A stretch of 64,000 nt of DNA from Luscinia megarhynchos. Lineage: Eukaryota > Chordata > Aves > Passeriformes > Turdidae. Below are positions 1 to 10,700 of the stretch, piece by piece (the stretch's first letter is position 1; each line of letters begins with the position of its first letter). The notes under the pieces were generated by a model that saw only the letters and a program-made list of their open reading frames with translations, made no database searches and was not told the origin of the DNA. The translations under genes were made by a program, and so were the position numbers. Location: positions 1,817,884 to 1,881,883 of the forward strand of contig CM067591.1 in assembly GCA_034336665.1 (NCBI GenBank), given 5' to 3'.

Positions 1-69
1 AAAACACCCCAAAACCACCCCAATAACAGCCCCAAAAACATCCCAAAAACACCCCCGGGACCCCCAAAA

Positions 70-108
70 TCCAGCACCTTCTCCGGCTTCATCATCTACC
101 CGGAGTGA
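70..108 (+). CDS. C-terminal tail of a C1q-domain protein (C1QL-like), copy 1, partial
   Basis: The plus strand reads S-S-T-F-S-G-F-I-I-Y-P-E-stop. This closely resembles the last residues of C1q domains in the C1QL/cerebellin group, which end in an F-S-G-F-[IL]-[IL]-Y-[PA]-[DE] type motif. The reading is preceded by CCAG and C-rich intron-like repeat. The rest of the domain is not in the window, so this is either a very short last exon or a duplicated end of an exon lying to the left. C1QL4 is a candidate because its human copy is on the same chromosome arm, but that is inference. Confidence 0.4.
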   Translation, partial: SSTFSGFIIYPE

Positions 109-138
109 CCCCCAAAACACCCCCAGGACACCCCAAAA

Positions 139-177
139 TCCAGCACCTTCTCCAGCTTCATCATCTACCCGGAGTGA
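139..177 (+). CDS. C-terminal tail of a C1q-domain protein, tandem copy 2, partial
   Basis: Near-identical repeat of the tail at 70-108, 69 bp further on, with one Gly-to-Ser change (T-F-S-S-F-I-I-Y-P-E-stop). It is followed about 110 bp later by AATAAA. One of the two copies is probably a duplicated exon end rather than separate coding sequence. Confidence 0.3.
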   Translation, partial: SSTFSSFIIYPE

Positions 178-287
178 CCCCCCCAAAACACCCCCGGCCC
201 CCGGCCCGGCCCCTCCCCCCGCATGGCAGCACCCCCGGGGCGCACGGGGGTGTCCCAGTCTGTCCCAGTCTGTCCCAGTCTGTCCCC

Positions 288-293
288 AATAAA
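288..293 (+). promoter_or_regulatory. AATAAA poly(A) signal, plus strand
   Basis: AATAAA followed by a GT-rich stretch (302-340). It lies downstream of the two C1q-type tails, so it would end that plus-strand gene, which converges on PFDN5. Confidence 0.5.
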
Positions 294-299
294 AGGCGC

Positions 300-1355
300 T
301 GCGGTTGGATTGTGGCTCTGCCTCTGCTGGGGGGTGGCGTTGGGGACACGGGGGTGGCACAGGGGACACGGGGGTGGCACAGGGGACAGCCAGCGAGGGA
401 CAGAGGGGTGACACAGGGGACAGCCAGCGAGGGGGGTGGTGGCACCTCCAGGCTGTCCAGAGATGTCCCCACAGCCTTTGTGTCACCCCCCGTGTCACGC
501 CTTGTCACCTCCCCTCCCTGCTGGCAGCCAGCAGGGACAGTGACAGCGACAGCGACAGTGACAGACACCCCGCGGCTGTGCAGGGACACTGCCACCCCGT
601 GGGGACACGCTGGGGACACGCTGCCACCGCGGGGGGCTGAGCCCCCCCTGCCCGAGCCTGGCGGGACACAGGAGCCCCCGACCTGTCCCGATTGTCACCA
701 CCCCACCCCGGCCTGTCCCTGTCCCGATTGTCACCACCCCACCCCAGCCCTGTCTCTGTTCCCACCTTGTCACCAGCCCTGTCCCCAGCTTGTCACTGTC
801 CTCATCTCCGTTCCCAGCCCTGTCCCCGTCCCAATCCCATCCTTGTCCCCATCCCACTCTTGCCCCCTGTCCCCTCCTGTCCCTGTCCCCTCCTGTCCCT
901 GTCCCATTCCCAGCCCTGTCCCCCTCCTTGTCCCTCTGTCCCCCATCCCTGCCCTGTTCCCCTCCCATTTTCATCCCTGTCCCCATCCCACCCGTCTCTG
1001 TCTCAATCCCAGTCCCCTCCTGTCCCCATCACATCCCTGTCCCTGTTTCTGTCCCCGTCCCCGTCCATCCCATCCGTCCCTGTCCCCATCCTCATTCCTG
1101 TCTCCTGTCCCCACCCCATCCCTATTTCTGTCCCCATCCCTGTCCCCATCCCATCCCTGTCCCCTCCCGTCCGTGTCGCTGTCGCCACCTCGTGGCCGCT
1201 GCCGGGAGGGCTCGAGATGGATTTTGCGGGGGGGTTAACCCCGACACGACCCCCGGGGCCCCCAGGGCCCCGTCCCCAAATGTCCCCCAGGCCCAGCCCC
1301 AGGGTCCCTCCCTGACGCCGGGACCCCCAAACCGCCCGGAGCCCCTGGAGCCGTC
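300..1355. repeat. Convergent intergenic spacer with CTGTCCC-type minisatellite
   Basis: From about 690 to 1,160 the sequence is a degenerate array of short CCTGTCCC/CATCCC units. A smaller GGGACACGGGGGTGGCAC repeat sits at 345-430. No splice-bounded coding sequence was seen. Confidence 0.7.
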
Positions 1356-1360
1356 TGTCC

Positions 1361-1366
1361 TTTATT
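1361..1366 (-). promoter_or_regulatory. PFDN5: PFDN5 poly(A) signal
   Basis: TTTATT on the plus strand is AATAAA on the minus strand, about 450 bp beyond the PFDN5 stop codon. The 3' UTR would therefore contain the 1,391-1,815 repeat. Confidence 0.65.
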
Positions 1367-1390
1367 GAGGGACAGGTACAAAACCGGGGG

Positions 1391-1815
1391 GGGGGATTTG
1401 GGGGGGCTGCAGCCCCAATTTTCCCCCAAACGGCAGGATTTTGGGGTGTAGGGGGGGCTGCAGCCCCAACCCCCCAGGATTTTGGGGTGTAGGGGGGGCT
1501 GCAGCCCCAACCCCCCCGGATTTTGGGGTGTAGGGGGGGCTGCAGCCCCAACCCCCCAGGATTTTGGGGTGTAGGGGGGGCTGCAGCCCCAACCCCCCAG
1601 GATTTGGGGGTGTAGGGGGCTGCAGCCCCAACCCCCCAGGATTTGGGGGTGCAGGGGGGGGCCTGCAGCCCCAACCCCCCAGGATTTGGGGGTGTAGTGG
1701 GGGCTGCAGCCCCAACCCCCCAGGATTTTGGGGTGGGGAGGGGGGCTGCAGCCCCAACCCCCCAGGATTTGGGGGTGCAGGGGGGGGCTGCAGCCCCGAC
1801 CCCCCAGGATTTGGG
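1391..1815. repeat. 38-bp minisatellite in the PFDN5 3' UTR
   Basis: About eleven units built on GGGGGCTGCAGCCCCAACCC followed by a CAGGATTTGGGG-type stretch. Each unit contains a short palindrome (GGGGCTGCAGCCCC), so the transcript could form a row of small hairpins. Confidence 0.85.
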
Positions 1816-1817
1816 GG

Positions 1818-1894
1818 TCACGCCTTGGGCCCCGCCGGGTCCCCCTGAGCCGCCGTCAGCTGCTGCAGCTTCTGCGTCATCATCTCCAGCACGG
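1818..1894 (-). CDS. PFDN5: PFDN5 coding exon 6 and stop
   Basis: [17 protein letters not shown] matches human A-V-M-E-M-M-S-Q-K-I-Q-Q-L-T-A. The TGA stop is at 1818-1820. Acceptor CCCCCAG|CC, phase 1, agrees with exon 5. Confidence 0.9.
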
Positions 1895-4800
1895 CTGGGG
1901 GCAGCACGTCAGGGCACCCCCGAAACGGGGGCACCCAGCTCAGGGGGAACCCCAAAACAAAGGGAGGGGCACAGGGAGGGGAACCCCAAAACAAGGGGTG
2001 GGTAAAGAGGGAGCCCAAAACCAGGGTGGGGGAAAGGGGGACCCCAAAACGCGGGATGGGGGGGGTCGGGAGGGGAACTCCAAAACAAGGGACTGGCAAA
2101 AGGGAGACCCCAAAACCGTGGAGGAGGGGAAAGGGGGATCCTGGGACCGGGAAAGGGTCAAAAGGGGAACCCCAAAACAAGGGAGGGGAAGGGGGACCTC
2201 AAAAACCAGAGGGAGGGATGGGGGGTGGGGGGGAAAACGAGCTGGGGGTCCTCAAAGTGGGGAGGGGCCGGGAGGGAAGCTGGGACCAAGGACCCCCAAA
2301 AAAGTGGGGGAGGGGAAAGGTCAAGGGGTGTTTGGGGCACTCAGGAGAGTGTTTGGAGGGGGCTCAGAGAGTTTTGGGGTGACTCATGGGTGTTTGGGGT
2401 GGCTCAGGGGTGTTTGGGATGACTTAGAGGTTTATGGGGTGACTCAGGAGGGTTTTTGGGGTGACCCAGGGTGTGTTTGGGGCGTTTTTGGGGCGGCCCA
2501 GGGGTTTCTGGAGTGACCCGGGGTGCGTTTGGGATGACCCAGGGGTTTTGAAGGTTTTTTGGGTGACCCAGGGGTCTTTAGGGTTGCCCAGGGGGTGTTT
2601 GGGGTGGCCCAGGGTGTATTTTGGAGCACCCACCCTGTTTCATGACGTGCTTCTCCTGCAGGGCTGGCGGGATTTTCTCCATTTGCCGCGTCAGGAAGTC
2701 GATCTTGCGCTTGAAGAACGCGCGGGCGTCCTCGGCTGACTGGGGGGAGAGGGAGAGGGAATAATGGGGGATGGGATAATGGGGAAATGGGATAATGGGG
2801 GAATGGGATAATGGGGGAATGGGAATAATGGGGGAATGGGAATAATGGGGAAATGGGATAATGGGGGAAATGGATAATGGGGGAATGGGATAATGGGGGA
2901 AATGGGAATCAATGGGAATGGAAATGGGACATAATGGGGAAATGGGATAATGGGGGAGAATGGGACAATGGGGAAATGGGATAATGGGGGGAGAAATGGT
3001 GGATAATGGATGGATAATGGGGGAATGGACAATGGGGAAATGGATAATGGGGAGTGGGATAATGGGGAAATGGATAATGGGGAATGGGAAATACAATGGA
3101 GGAAATGGGACAATGGAAATGGGATAATGGGGAAATGGGACAATGAGGGGAAATGGACAGTGGGATAATGGAGCAAATGATGGGAGAATGGGACAATGGG
3201 GAAATGGACAATGGGGAAATGGACAATGGGGAAATGGACAATGGGGAAATGGGACAATGGGGGAATGGGATAATGGGAAATGGACAATGGAAATGGGAAA
3301 CAATGGAATGGGGACAATGGAAATGGGATAATGGGACACGATAATGGGAGGGGAATGGGACATGGGAAATGGACAATGGAAATGGGACAATGGGAAATGG
3401 GACACGGGAAATGGGATAATGGGGAGAATGGATAATGGGGAAAATGGGACAATGGGAAATGGACAATGGAAATGGACAATGGGGAATGGACAAGGAAGAT
3501 GGACAATGGGAAATGGGACTGGAATGGGGAAATGGACAATGGGGAAATGGAAGAAATGGGACACAGGGAAATGGACAATGGAAATGGACAAGGAAATGGA
3601 CAATGGAACACGACACAATGGTGGAAACAGGACAATGGGGAATGGACAATGGGGAAAATGGAATGGAATAATAGGACACACAGGACGAGAACGAGAATGG
3701 AAAATGGAGAGAAACGGGATGGAAATGGAACAGATGGAAGGGAAATGGAAACGAGGAAATGGAGAACATGAGGGAGAAATGGAGGAAATGATGGAAATGG
3801 AGAGAATGGAAACGGAGGAAACAAGGAAATGTGGAAATGGGGATGGAGGATGTAGAGAGAATGGGAGAAATGGCAAAATGGATGGAGGGAGAAATGGAAA
3901 ATGGGAATGGAGGAAATGAGGACGAGAGAACAGTGGAAAAGTGAGAACGAGGAAAACAGGCATGGGAAAAGGTGGAGAAAACTAGGTGGAAATGGAGTGC
4001 AGGTGGAACCAGGCAAACCTCCCAAATCCCGACCGGCACGTCCAGGACAGTGCTGATGCGCTACAGGCACGTACATCTGGGGGGGTCATGGAAAATGGGG
4101 GGCACAGGGGGGTCCTGCAGCTGGGGGGGGCCGTGGAAAATGGGGGGCACGGGGGATGGTCAGAACCCCCCCAGGAGGGGTTTTGGGGGGATTGCAGGAG
4201 CAGGAAAAGGATACGGAGCTGGTGAGAGGCACCAGGAGATCCTTCCCTGTGGAAAGGGGGGGTCAGGAGAGCCCCAGGACCCCCCAAAACCCCTCCAGGG
4301 TTTGGGGATCCCCATCAGGATTTGGGGACCACCCTTGGTTTTGGGGATCCCATCAGGATTTGGGGACCACCCTTGGTTTTGGGGATCCCCCATCAGGATT
4401 TGGGGACCACCCTTGGTTTTGGGGATCCCCCATCAGGATTTGGGGAACTCTCCCAGATCCCTTTGGATTTGGGGTCCTCCCCCCAGTCAAGATTTGGGGA
4501 CCCTCCCCATGCTGGGGAACCCCCTTGGGTTTGGGGGGACCCCCTCAGAATTTGACCCCTCCCTCAGGATTTAGAGCTCCCATCAAGATTTGAGGATCCC
4601 CCCCTTGGGTTTGGGGAACCCCCAGAATTTGACCCCCCCTCTCCCAGAATTTAGGGCTCCCATCAAGATTTTGGGGGGACCCTCCCCAACGTTTGAACCC
4701 TCCCTCAGGATTTGGGGATTTCCCCCATAATTTAGGACCTCCCACATCCGTATTTGGGAACCCCGAGGATTTTGGGGACCGCCCCCCTGAGGATTTGGGG

Positions 4801-5738
4801 TCCTCCCATCAAAACTTGGGCTCCCCAAAACTCACAGACACCCCACAGCATTTCCAGCTCCCCATCAGAATTTGGGGATTTTGAAGCCCCGGATCAAGAT
4901 CTGGGGACCCCCATGGGATTTTTGGGGAGGATTTGGGGTTTTTGGGGTGCCCTCACCCTCGTTGCCCTCGCGCAGCACGTTCAGGCACTCCTTGGACTCC
5001 ACGAACTTGGTTTGCACCATCTTGAGCTGGGCCAGGGATGAGGTGAGGAACTCCACCTCCTGCGGGGAATTTGGGGGGTCCCGGGGGTTGGGGGGTGAGA
5101 GACCCCCGGGACTGGGGATTTTGAGGGGGGGAAGTCTAAAGGGGGCGACCCCCCAAGGTTGGGAATGGCCCCAAAGAGATGAGGGGGGAGCAACGGTTTT
5201 GTTGGGGGGTGTAACCGAAATTGGGGGGTATCCCAAGCCCAAACCGCAGAGCCCCCCCAGACACCCCCAAATTCCCCTCCAGACCCCCTGACCCGCCCCA
5301 GCTGCGGCCCCCAGGCCTCGGGACCCCCTCGGGACCCTCCTTTAAGTGCTCCGAGACCCCCCAAAATGTCCTCAAGCCCCTCCAGGACACCCCAGGCCCT
5401 GCCCCAGCCAGGACCCCCCAAACCTCCGGGGATCCCCTCAGGACCCCTCCCCAGGCCTCTCAGTCCCACTCGGCCGGGACCCCCCAGCCCTCAGGACCCC
5501 CAGGACCCCCCAAACCCCCCGGAACCCCTCACGACCCCCCCACACCCCCCAGCCCCCACACCGCCTCCAGCCCCGCTCCCTCACAGCCGCCCCCAGGACC
5601 CCTCGCTCCCCCGGACCCCCAGACCGCCGCCAGACCCCTTCCCTACGCCCTCCGAGCTCCCCGGACCTGCTCCAGCTGCCCTTTGAGCATCTCGAGCTGC
5701 TGCAGCCCCAGCTCCCCCACGCTAACGGTCTGCGCCAT
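1818..5738 (-). CDS. PFDN5: Prefoldin subunit 5 (six coding exons)
   Basis: Alpha-type prefoldin subunit (also called MM-1). In the cytosol the hexameric prefoldin complex passes unfolded actin and tubulin to the CCT/TRiC chaperonin. Six minus-strand exons (5667-5738, 5059-4954, 4246-4215, 4076-about 4010, 2739-2634, 1894-1818) join to a protein of about 150 residues, the usual family length. It begins [10 protein letters not shown] and ends [13 protein letters not shown]. Two coiled-coil helices flank a beta region, and helix parts such as [16 protein letters not shown] and [17 protein letters not shown] are highly conserved. Exon phases agree except in exon 4, which needs at least one frame change (see finding). 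ESPL1 lies immediately upstream on the same strand, as in human. The start is the first ATG of the conserved N-terminus. Confidence 0.9.
1920..2633. repeat. PFDN5 intron 5 minisatellites
   Basis: 1,920-2,340 repeats a purine-rich GGGGAACCCCAAAACAAGGG unit. 2,340-2,633 repeats TTTGGGGTGACTCAGGGGTG-like units. No coding content seen. Confidence 0.8.
2634..2739 (-). CDS. PFDN5: PFDN5 coding exon 5
   Basis: [20 protein letters not shown] and [15 protein letters not shown] are nearly identical to human. Acceptor CCCCCCAG|TCA; donor CAGG|GTGGGT, phase 1. Confidence 0.92.
2755..3960. repeat. PFDN5 intron 4 minisatellite (AATGGGATAATGGGG)
   Basis: About 1.2 kb of short purine-rich units such as AATGGGGAAATGGGATAATG, decaying toward GGAAATGG near 3,700-3,950. 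It fills nearly the whole intron. Confidence 0.85.
4010..4076 (-). CDS. PFDN5: PFDN5 coding exon 4, frame disturbed
   Basis: Follows a CCCCCCCAG acceptor and starts M-Y-V-P, as human exon 4 does. After that the similarity (R-I-S-T-V-L-D-V) continues only in another frame, and the last residues match poorly. The 3' border is a guess; a GGAG|GTTTGC donor near 4,012 is possible. Confidence 0.6.
4215..4246 (-). CDS. PFDN5: PFDN5 coding exon 3 (32 bp microexon)
   Basis: Encodes [11 protein letters not shown], matching human [11 protein letters not shown]. Acceptor CCACAG|GG and donor TCC|GTATCC. It is short and easy for gene finders to miss. Confidence 0.85.
4255..4940. repeat. PFDN5 intron 2 minisatellite
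   Basis: Degenerate units of TTTGGGGATCCCCCATCAGG followed by an ATTTGGGGACC-type half, repeated through the intron. Confidence 0.8.
4954..5059 (-). CDS. PFDN5: PFDN5 coding exon 2
   Basis: [20 protein letters not shown] and [13 protein letters not shown] match the first coiled-coil helix. Acceptor CCCCGCAG|GAG; donor GAGG|GTGAGG, phase 1. Confidence 0.9.
5667..5738 (-). CDS. PFDN5: PFDN5 coding exon 1
   Basis: Encodes the N-terminal helix start, with [13 protein letters not shown] matching the human L-P-Q-L-E-M-L-K-N-Q-L-D-Q. The donor is CAG|GTCCGG, phase 0. Confidence 0.85.
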
Positions 5739-5780
5739 CTTGAGCCGCCCGCCCTCAGACGCGGCCGCGCCCGCCGCCGC

Positions 5781-6030
5781 AGCGCCCCCTGGCGGCGCGG
5801 AGGACCCGCCCCTCACGGCTGACCACGCCCCTCACGGCTGACCACGCCCCCGGCGAATCGAATGAGCCGCCTCTCAGTGCTGACCACGCCCCCCGGCGGA
5901 TGGGAGGACCCGCCCATCACATGTGATCACGCCCCCTGGCGGCTCGGAGGACACGCCCCATTACCTGTGATGGCGCCCCCTGGCGGATGGGAGGACCGAG
6001 CTGGCGCCCTGAGACAGCGCCCCCCAGCGG
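5781..6030 (-). promoter_or_regulatory. Row of five CTCF-like motifs upstream of PFDN5
   Basis: On the minus strand, 5781-5795 reads CCGCCAGGGGGCGCT, which fits the CTCF core CCASYAGRKGGCRSY at all but one position. Related copies lie at 5886-5899, 5929-5942, 5972-5986 and 6016-6030, all in one direction, the last four 43-44 bp apart. The 5929 and 5972 copies keep the CCAGGGGGCG centre; those at 5886 and 6016 are weaker. They sit between the PFDN5 start and the ESPL1 3' end. Binding is inferred from the motif only. Confidence 0.6.
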
Positions 6031-6059
6031 TGGGAGGATTCGGGGGGGTTCTAGTGTCC

Positions 6060-6640
6060 CCCCAAGGAAAAGGGGGGGGTCCAGAAGAAATCTGAGGGGG
6101 TCCAGGAGAAATTTGGGGGGGATCCAAGAGGGATCTGGGGGGTCCAGGAGGAATCTGAGTGGGTCCAGAGGGATTTGGGGGGCCCAGAGGGATATGGGGG
6201 GTGTCCAGGAGAGATTTGGGGGGTACTCAGAGGGGATTTGGGGGGTTCACGAAAAATTCTGGGGGGGCCCAGGAGAGATTTGGGAGGTCCAGAGGGATAT
6301 GGGGGGTTCCAGGAGTGATTTGGGGGGTGCCCAGAGGGGATTTGGGGGGTCCAGAAGAAATCTGGAGGGGTCCAGGAAGGATTTGGAGGGTCCAGGAGGA
6401 ATTTGGGTGGGCCCAGAGGGATTTGGGGGGTCCAGGAGAAATTTTGGGGGTGTCCAGAGGGATTTATAGGGGTCCAGGAGGGATATCTGGGGAATCCAGG
6501 AGAGATTTGGGGGAGGTCTGGGAGAGATTTGGGGGGGGTCCAGGAGAGATTTTCGGGGGTCCAGAGGGATTTGGGGGGGGTCCAGAGCGATTTTGGGGGG
6601 TCCAGCAGAAATTTGGGGAGCCCCACGGAGACTCAGGAGG
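6060..6640. repeat. About 24-bp minisatellite beyond the ESPL1 3' end
   Basis: Units of GGTCCAGGAGAGATTTGGGG and variants, about 24 copies. It fills the spacer between the ESPL1 poly(A) signal and the CTCF-like row. Confidence 0.85.
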
Positions 6641-6661
6641 GCCCAGTGCAGAGGCAGCAGC

Positions 6662-6667
6662 TTTATT
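6662..6667 (-). promoter_or_regulatory. ESPL1: ESPL1 poly(A) signal
   Basis: AATAAA on the minus strand, about 850 bp beyond the separase stop codon. The adjoining AT-rich stretch (6,655-6,740) differs sharply from the repeats around it. Confidence 0.6.
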
Positions 6668-7512
6668 GTTTCAAAACAGGCAAATAAACCCAAAATTCAT
6701 TAAAATTTAATTTAAAAATTCCATTAAAATAAAGGCAGCTCCAACTCTCTTCCCTCCTTCAGACACCCCAAAAATCCCCGCGGGGGTGGGGACCCCAAAA
6801 CCGTCACCAGAGGTAATGGGGGGACCCCAAAATAACAAAGGGGGACCCCAAACCCCAGCAGGCAATGGGGGTACCCCCAATTCTCCCCTATAAATAACGG
6901 GGGAACCCCAAAAATAACTGGGGTCCCATCCCAGATTCACCCCAGGCAATGGGGGGACCCCAAATTTAAACCCCAGGGGAGTCTGTGGGCAGTGGGGGAC
7001 CCCAAAGATGATGGGGGGGCCCCCAAACCCCAACTCCAGGCAGTGGGGGGCACCCCAAAGGTAACAGGGACCCCAAAACCTTCACTCCAAGCAACAGGGG
7101 GGACCCCAAAGATGACAAAGGGACCCCCAAACCCCAACTCCAGGTAATGGGGGGACTCCAAACCTTCACTCTGGGCAATGGGGGGGACCCCAAATCTCAG
7201 TCCAAGGGAGGCTGGGGGCAATTGGGGGACCCCAAAGATGACAAAGGGACCCCCAAAGCTCAGCCCAGGCAGTGGGGTGACCCCAGCCCCCCCCAGCCCC
7301 CCAGCCCCCCCAGCTCAGCCCAGGCAGTGGGGTGACCCCAGGCCCCCCCAGGATCTCATTCCAAGGGGGCTGGGGGCAATTGGGGGACCCCAAAGATGAC
7401 AAAGGGACCCCCAAACCCCCAGCCCAGGCAGTGGGGTGACCCCAGCCCCCCCAAACCCTCAGGCCAGGCAGTGGGGTGACCCCAGCCCCCCCCAAGCCCC
7501 CCAGCCCCCAGC
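6668..7512 (-). other. ESPL1: ESPL1 3' UTR (inferred), mostly repeat
   Basis: Runs from the stop codon to the poly(A) signal. 6,790-7,500 is a minisatellite of CAGGCAATGGGGGGACCCCA units, with GATGACAAAGGGACCCCC variants. No second reading frame of note. Confidence 0.55.
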
Positions 7513-7714
7513 TCAGGCCAGGCTCACCGGCAGCCCGTAGGCCACGGGCGCGGCCCCGATGAGCCATTTGAGTCTGGGGGCTTCGCGGGCCTGGGCCAGC
7601 TGGGCCAGCAGGGGGGTCCCCGGGCCCCCCCCCAGCCACCCCCGCAGCAGAGCCTGAGCCAGACGGTCCAGGTCCCGGTCTGTGACATCCCAGAGGTTCC
7701 CCAGCACCAGGGGG
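7513..7714 (-). CDS. ESPL1: ESPL1 coding exon 25 (last) and stop
   Basis: [17 protein letters not shown] and [17 protein letters not shown] match the human C-terminus nearly residue for residue. Acceptor TTTTTCAG|C joins in phase 2 to exon 24 and restores the Cys codon. Confidence 0.95.
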
Positions 7715-10700
7715 CTGAAAAACAGGGGGGGGACCCCAAAATGGGGCTGTGAGAATTCACAGAGAGAGAGAGACCCCCAAATTCAGAGAGACCCCAAAAT
7801 CCAGAGAGACCCCAGAGACCCCAAAATGGGGCTGTGAGAATTCACAGAGAGAGAGAGAGAGACCCCCAAATCCAGAGAGACCCCAAAATCCAGAGAGACC
7901 CCAGAGACCCCAAATGGGGCTGTGAGAACCCACAGAGAGAGAGACCCCAAAATCCAGAGAGAGACCCCCAAATAGAGAAAAAACCCCCAAAATGGGGCTG
8001 TGAGAATTCACAGAGAGAGAGAGAGAGACCCCCAAATCCAGAGAGACCCCCAGATCCAGAGAGACCCCAGAGACCCCAAAATGGGGCTGTGAGAACCCAC
8101 AGAGACCCCCAAAATACAGAGAGACCCCAAATAGAGAAAAACCCCAAAATGGGGCTGTGAGAACCCACAGAGAGAGAGAGAGAAACACCCCCAAATCCAG
8201 AGAGACCCCAAAATCCAGAGAGACCCCAAAATGGGGCTGTGAGCACAGGTAGACCCCAAATCCAGAGAGACCCCAGAGACCCCAAAACGGGGCTGCGAGA
8301 CTCCCCAAAGTCCCAGAGCCCCCACCAAGAACTCAGTGCTCTGAGATGCCCAGAGTCCCCCCAAAAATCCCCAAATCGCCCCAAAACTCAGCACCCAGAG
8401 CCCCCCCAAAGTTCCAAAGCCTCCCATTGAACCCCAAAATAGTCACCCAGAGCCCCCCAAAGCCCCAGAGCCCCCCAAAGTCCCAAACTCAGCCCAGAAT
8501 GAGCACCCAGAGCCCCCAAAACCCCCAAAAACCACCCAGAATGAGCACCTAGTCTCCCCAAAGTCCCAAACTCAGCCCAGAATGAGCACCCAGAGCCCCC
8601 CAAAACCACCCCAGAACTCAACACCCAATCTCCCCAAAATCCCAAAAACCTCCCCAGAATCAGCACCCAGAGCCCCTCAAAGTCCCAAAACCACCCAGAA
8701 TCAGCACCCAGAGCCCCCCAAAATCCACCCAGAATCAGCACCAGAGCCCCCGAAGTCCCAAAATCACCCCAGAATCAGCACCAGAGACCCCCCAAAGCCC
8801 CCACTGGCCCCAGACCCACCCCCAGCCGCGCTCACCAGCCCGCCAGGACGAATTTGAGGACGGTCCCGGTGGGTTCCAGCCCCCCCCGGGGGGCGAGGGC
8901 GGCGCTGGAGCAGCCGAAGAGCAGCGAGACGGCGCGGCAGCGCAGGCGGGCGGGGGCGAGCCCGTCCAGGAGCCGCGCCCCGGCCCCGTGCCCCGCGTAG
9001 CTGGGGGGGAAATAACAAAAATATCCTAAAACTGAGCCTAAACTGATCCTAAATCAGCCCTAAAACCGACCCCAAACCAGCCGAGCCCGTCCAGGAGCCG
9101 CGCCCCGGCCCCGTGCCCGGCATAGCTGGGGATAAAATACTGAAAAAACCTAAAACTGAGCCTAAACTGATCCTTAATCAGCCCTAAAACCGACCCCCAA
9201 ACCCCAAATCTGAACCCAAATCTAACCCCAAACCAGCCGAGCCCGTCCAGGAGCCGCGCCCCGGCCCCGTGCCCGGCATAGCTGGGGGGGAAATACCGAA
9301 AAAACCCTGAAACTGAGCCTAAATCAGCCCTAAAACCGACCCCAAACCAGCCGAGCCCGTCCAGGAGCCGCGCCCGGCATAGCTGGGGGGGAAGTACCGG
9401 AAAAACCCTGAAACTGATCCTAAATCAGCCCTAAAACCGACCCTAAATCAGCCCTAAATCCGACCCCAAACCCCAAATCTGAACCCAAATCCGACCCCAA
9501 ACCAGCCGAAGCCCGTCCCAGGAGCCGGCTCGGCCCGTACCCCGCATAGCTGGGGATAAAATACTGAAAAAATCCTAAAACTGAGCCTAAACTGATCCTT
9601 AATCAGCCCTAAAACTGATCCTAAATCAGCCCTAAAACCGACCCTAAAACTGATCCTAAATCAGCCCTAAAACTGATCCTAAAACTGATCCTAAATCAGC
9701 CCCAAAAACAACCCCAAACCCCAAATCTGAACCCAAATCCGACCCCAAAGCAGCCGTGCCCGTCCAGGAGCAGCACCCCGGCCCCGTGCCCGGCATAGCT
9801 GGGGATAAAATACCGAAAAAATCCTAAAACTGAGCCTAAAACTGATCCTAAATCAGCCCTAAAACTGATCCTAAATCAGCCCTAAAGATGATCCTAAATC
9901 ACACCCAAAACCGACCCCAAACCAGCTCCAAAGCAGCTGCACCTGACCCGTGCCCGGCATAGCTGGGGGACAGATCCCAAATCTGATGCCAAGTCTGACC
10001 CCCAAACCAGCCTCAAATTGCCCCAAAATCCAACTGCAAATCCTCCTGAATCAGCCCCCAAATCCAACCCCAAATCCAACCCCAAATCAACCCAAACCCC
10101 CCAAACCCGACCCCAAATCTCCCCAAAGCCAACCCCAAATGCCCCCACATCACGCCCAAATCCCCCCAAAGCCAACCCCAAATCAACCCCTGAATCAACT
10201 CCAAATTAAATCCCAGGTTAACCCCAAATCCAACCCCAAATCAGTCCCAAACCCGACCCCAAATCTTCCCCAAACAGCCCCAAAAATCAACCCAAAATCC
10301 CCCCAAATCCAACCCCAAATCAGCCCCAAATCCCCCAAACCTGAGCCCCAAATCAACCCCCAAATCCCCCCAAACTGGACTGAAATCAACTCCTGAATCA
10401 ACCCCCAAATCTGACCCCAAATCCCCCTAAACCCGACCCCAAATCTGTCCCAAACAGCCCCAAAAATCAACCCAAAATCCCCCAAATCCAACCCCCAAAT
10501 CAGCCCCAAATCCAACCCCAAATCAGCCCCAATCCCCAAACCCGACCCCAAACTCTGACCCCAAATCTGATCCCCCAAATCCCCCAAACCCAACCCCAAA
10601 CTCGACCCCCAAATCCTCCCCCAAATGAACCTCAAGCCCAACCCCAAACCTGACCCCAACAGCCCCCCAAATCCAACCCCCAAATCCAATCCCAAATCAG

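Noticed and set aside
1..300. MYG1, the human neighbour of PFDN5
   Set aside because: It would be on the minus strand and its C-terminus does not match; the readable tail is C1q-like and on the plus strand.
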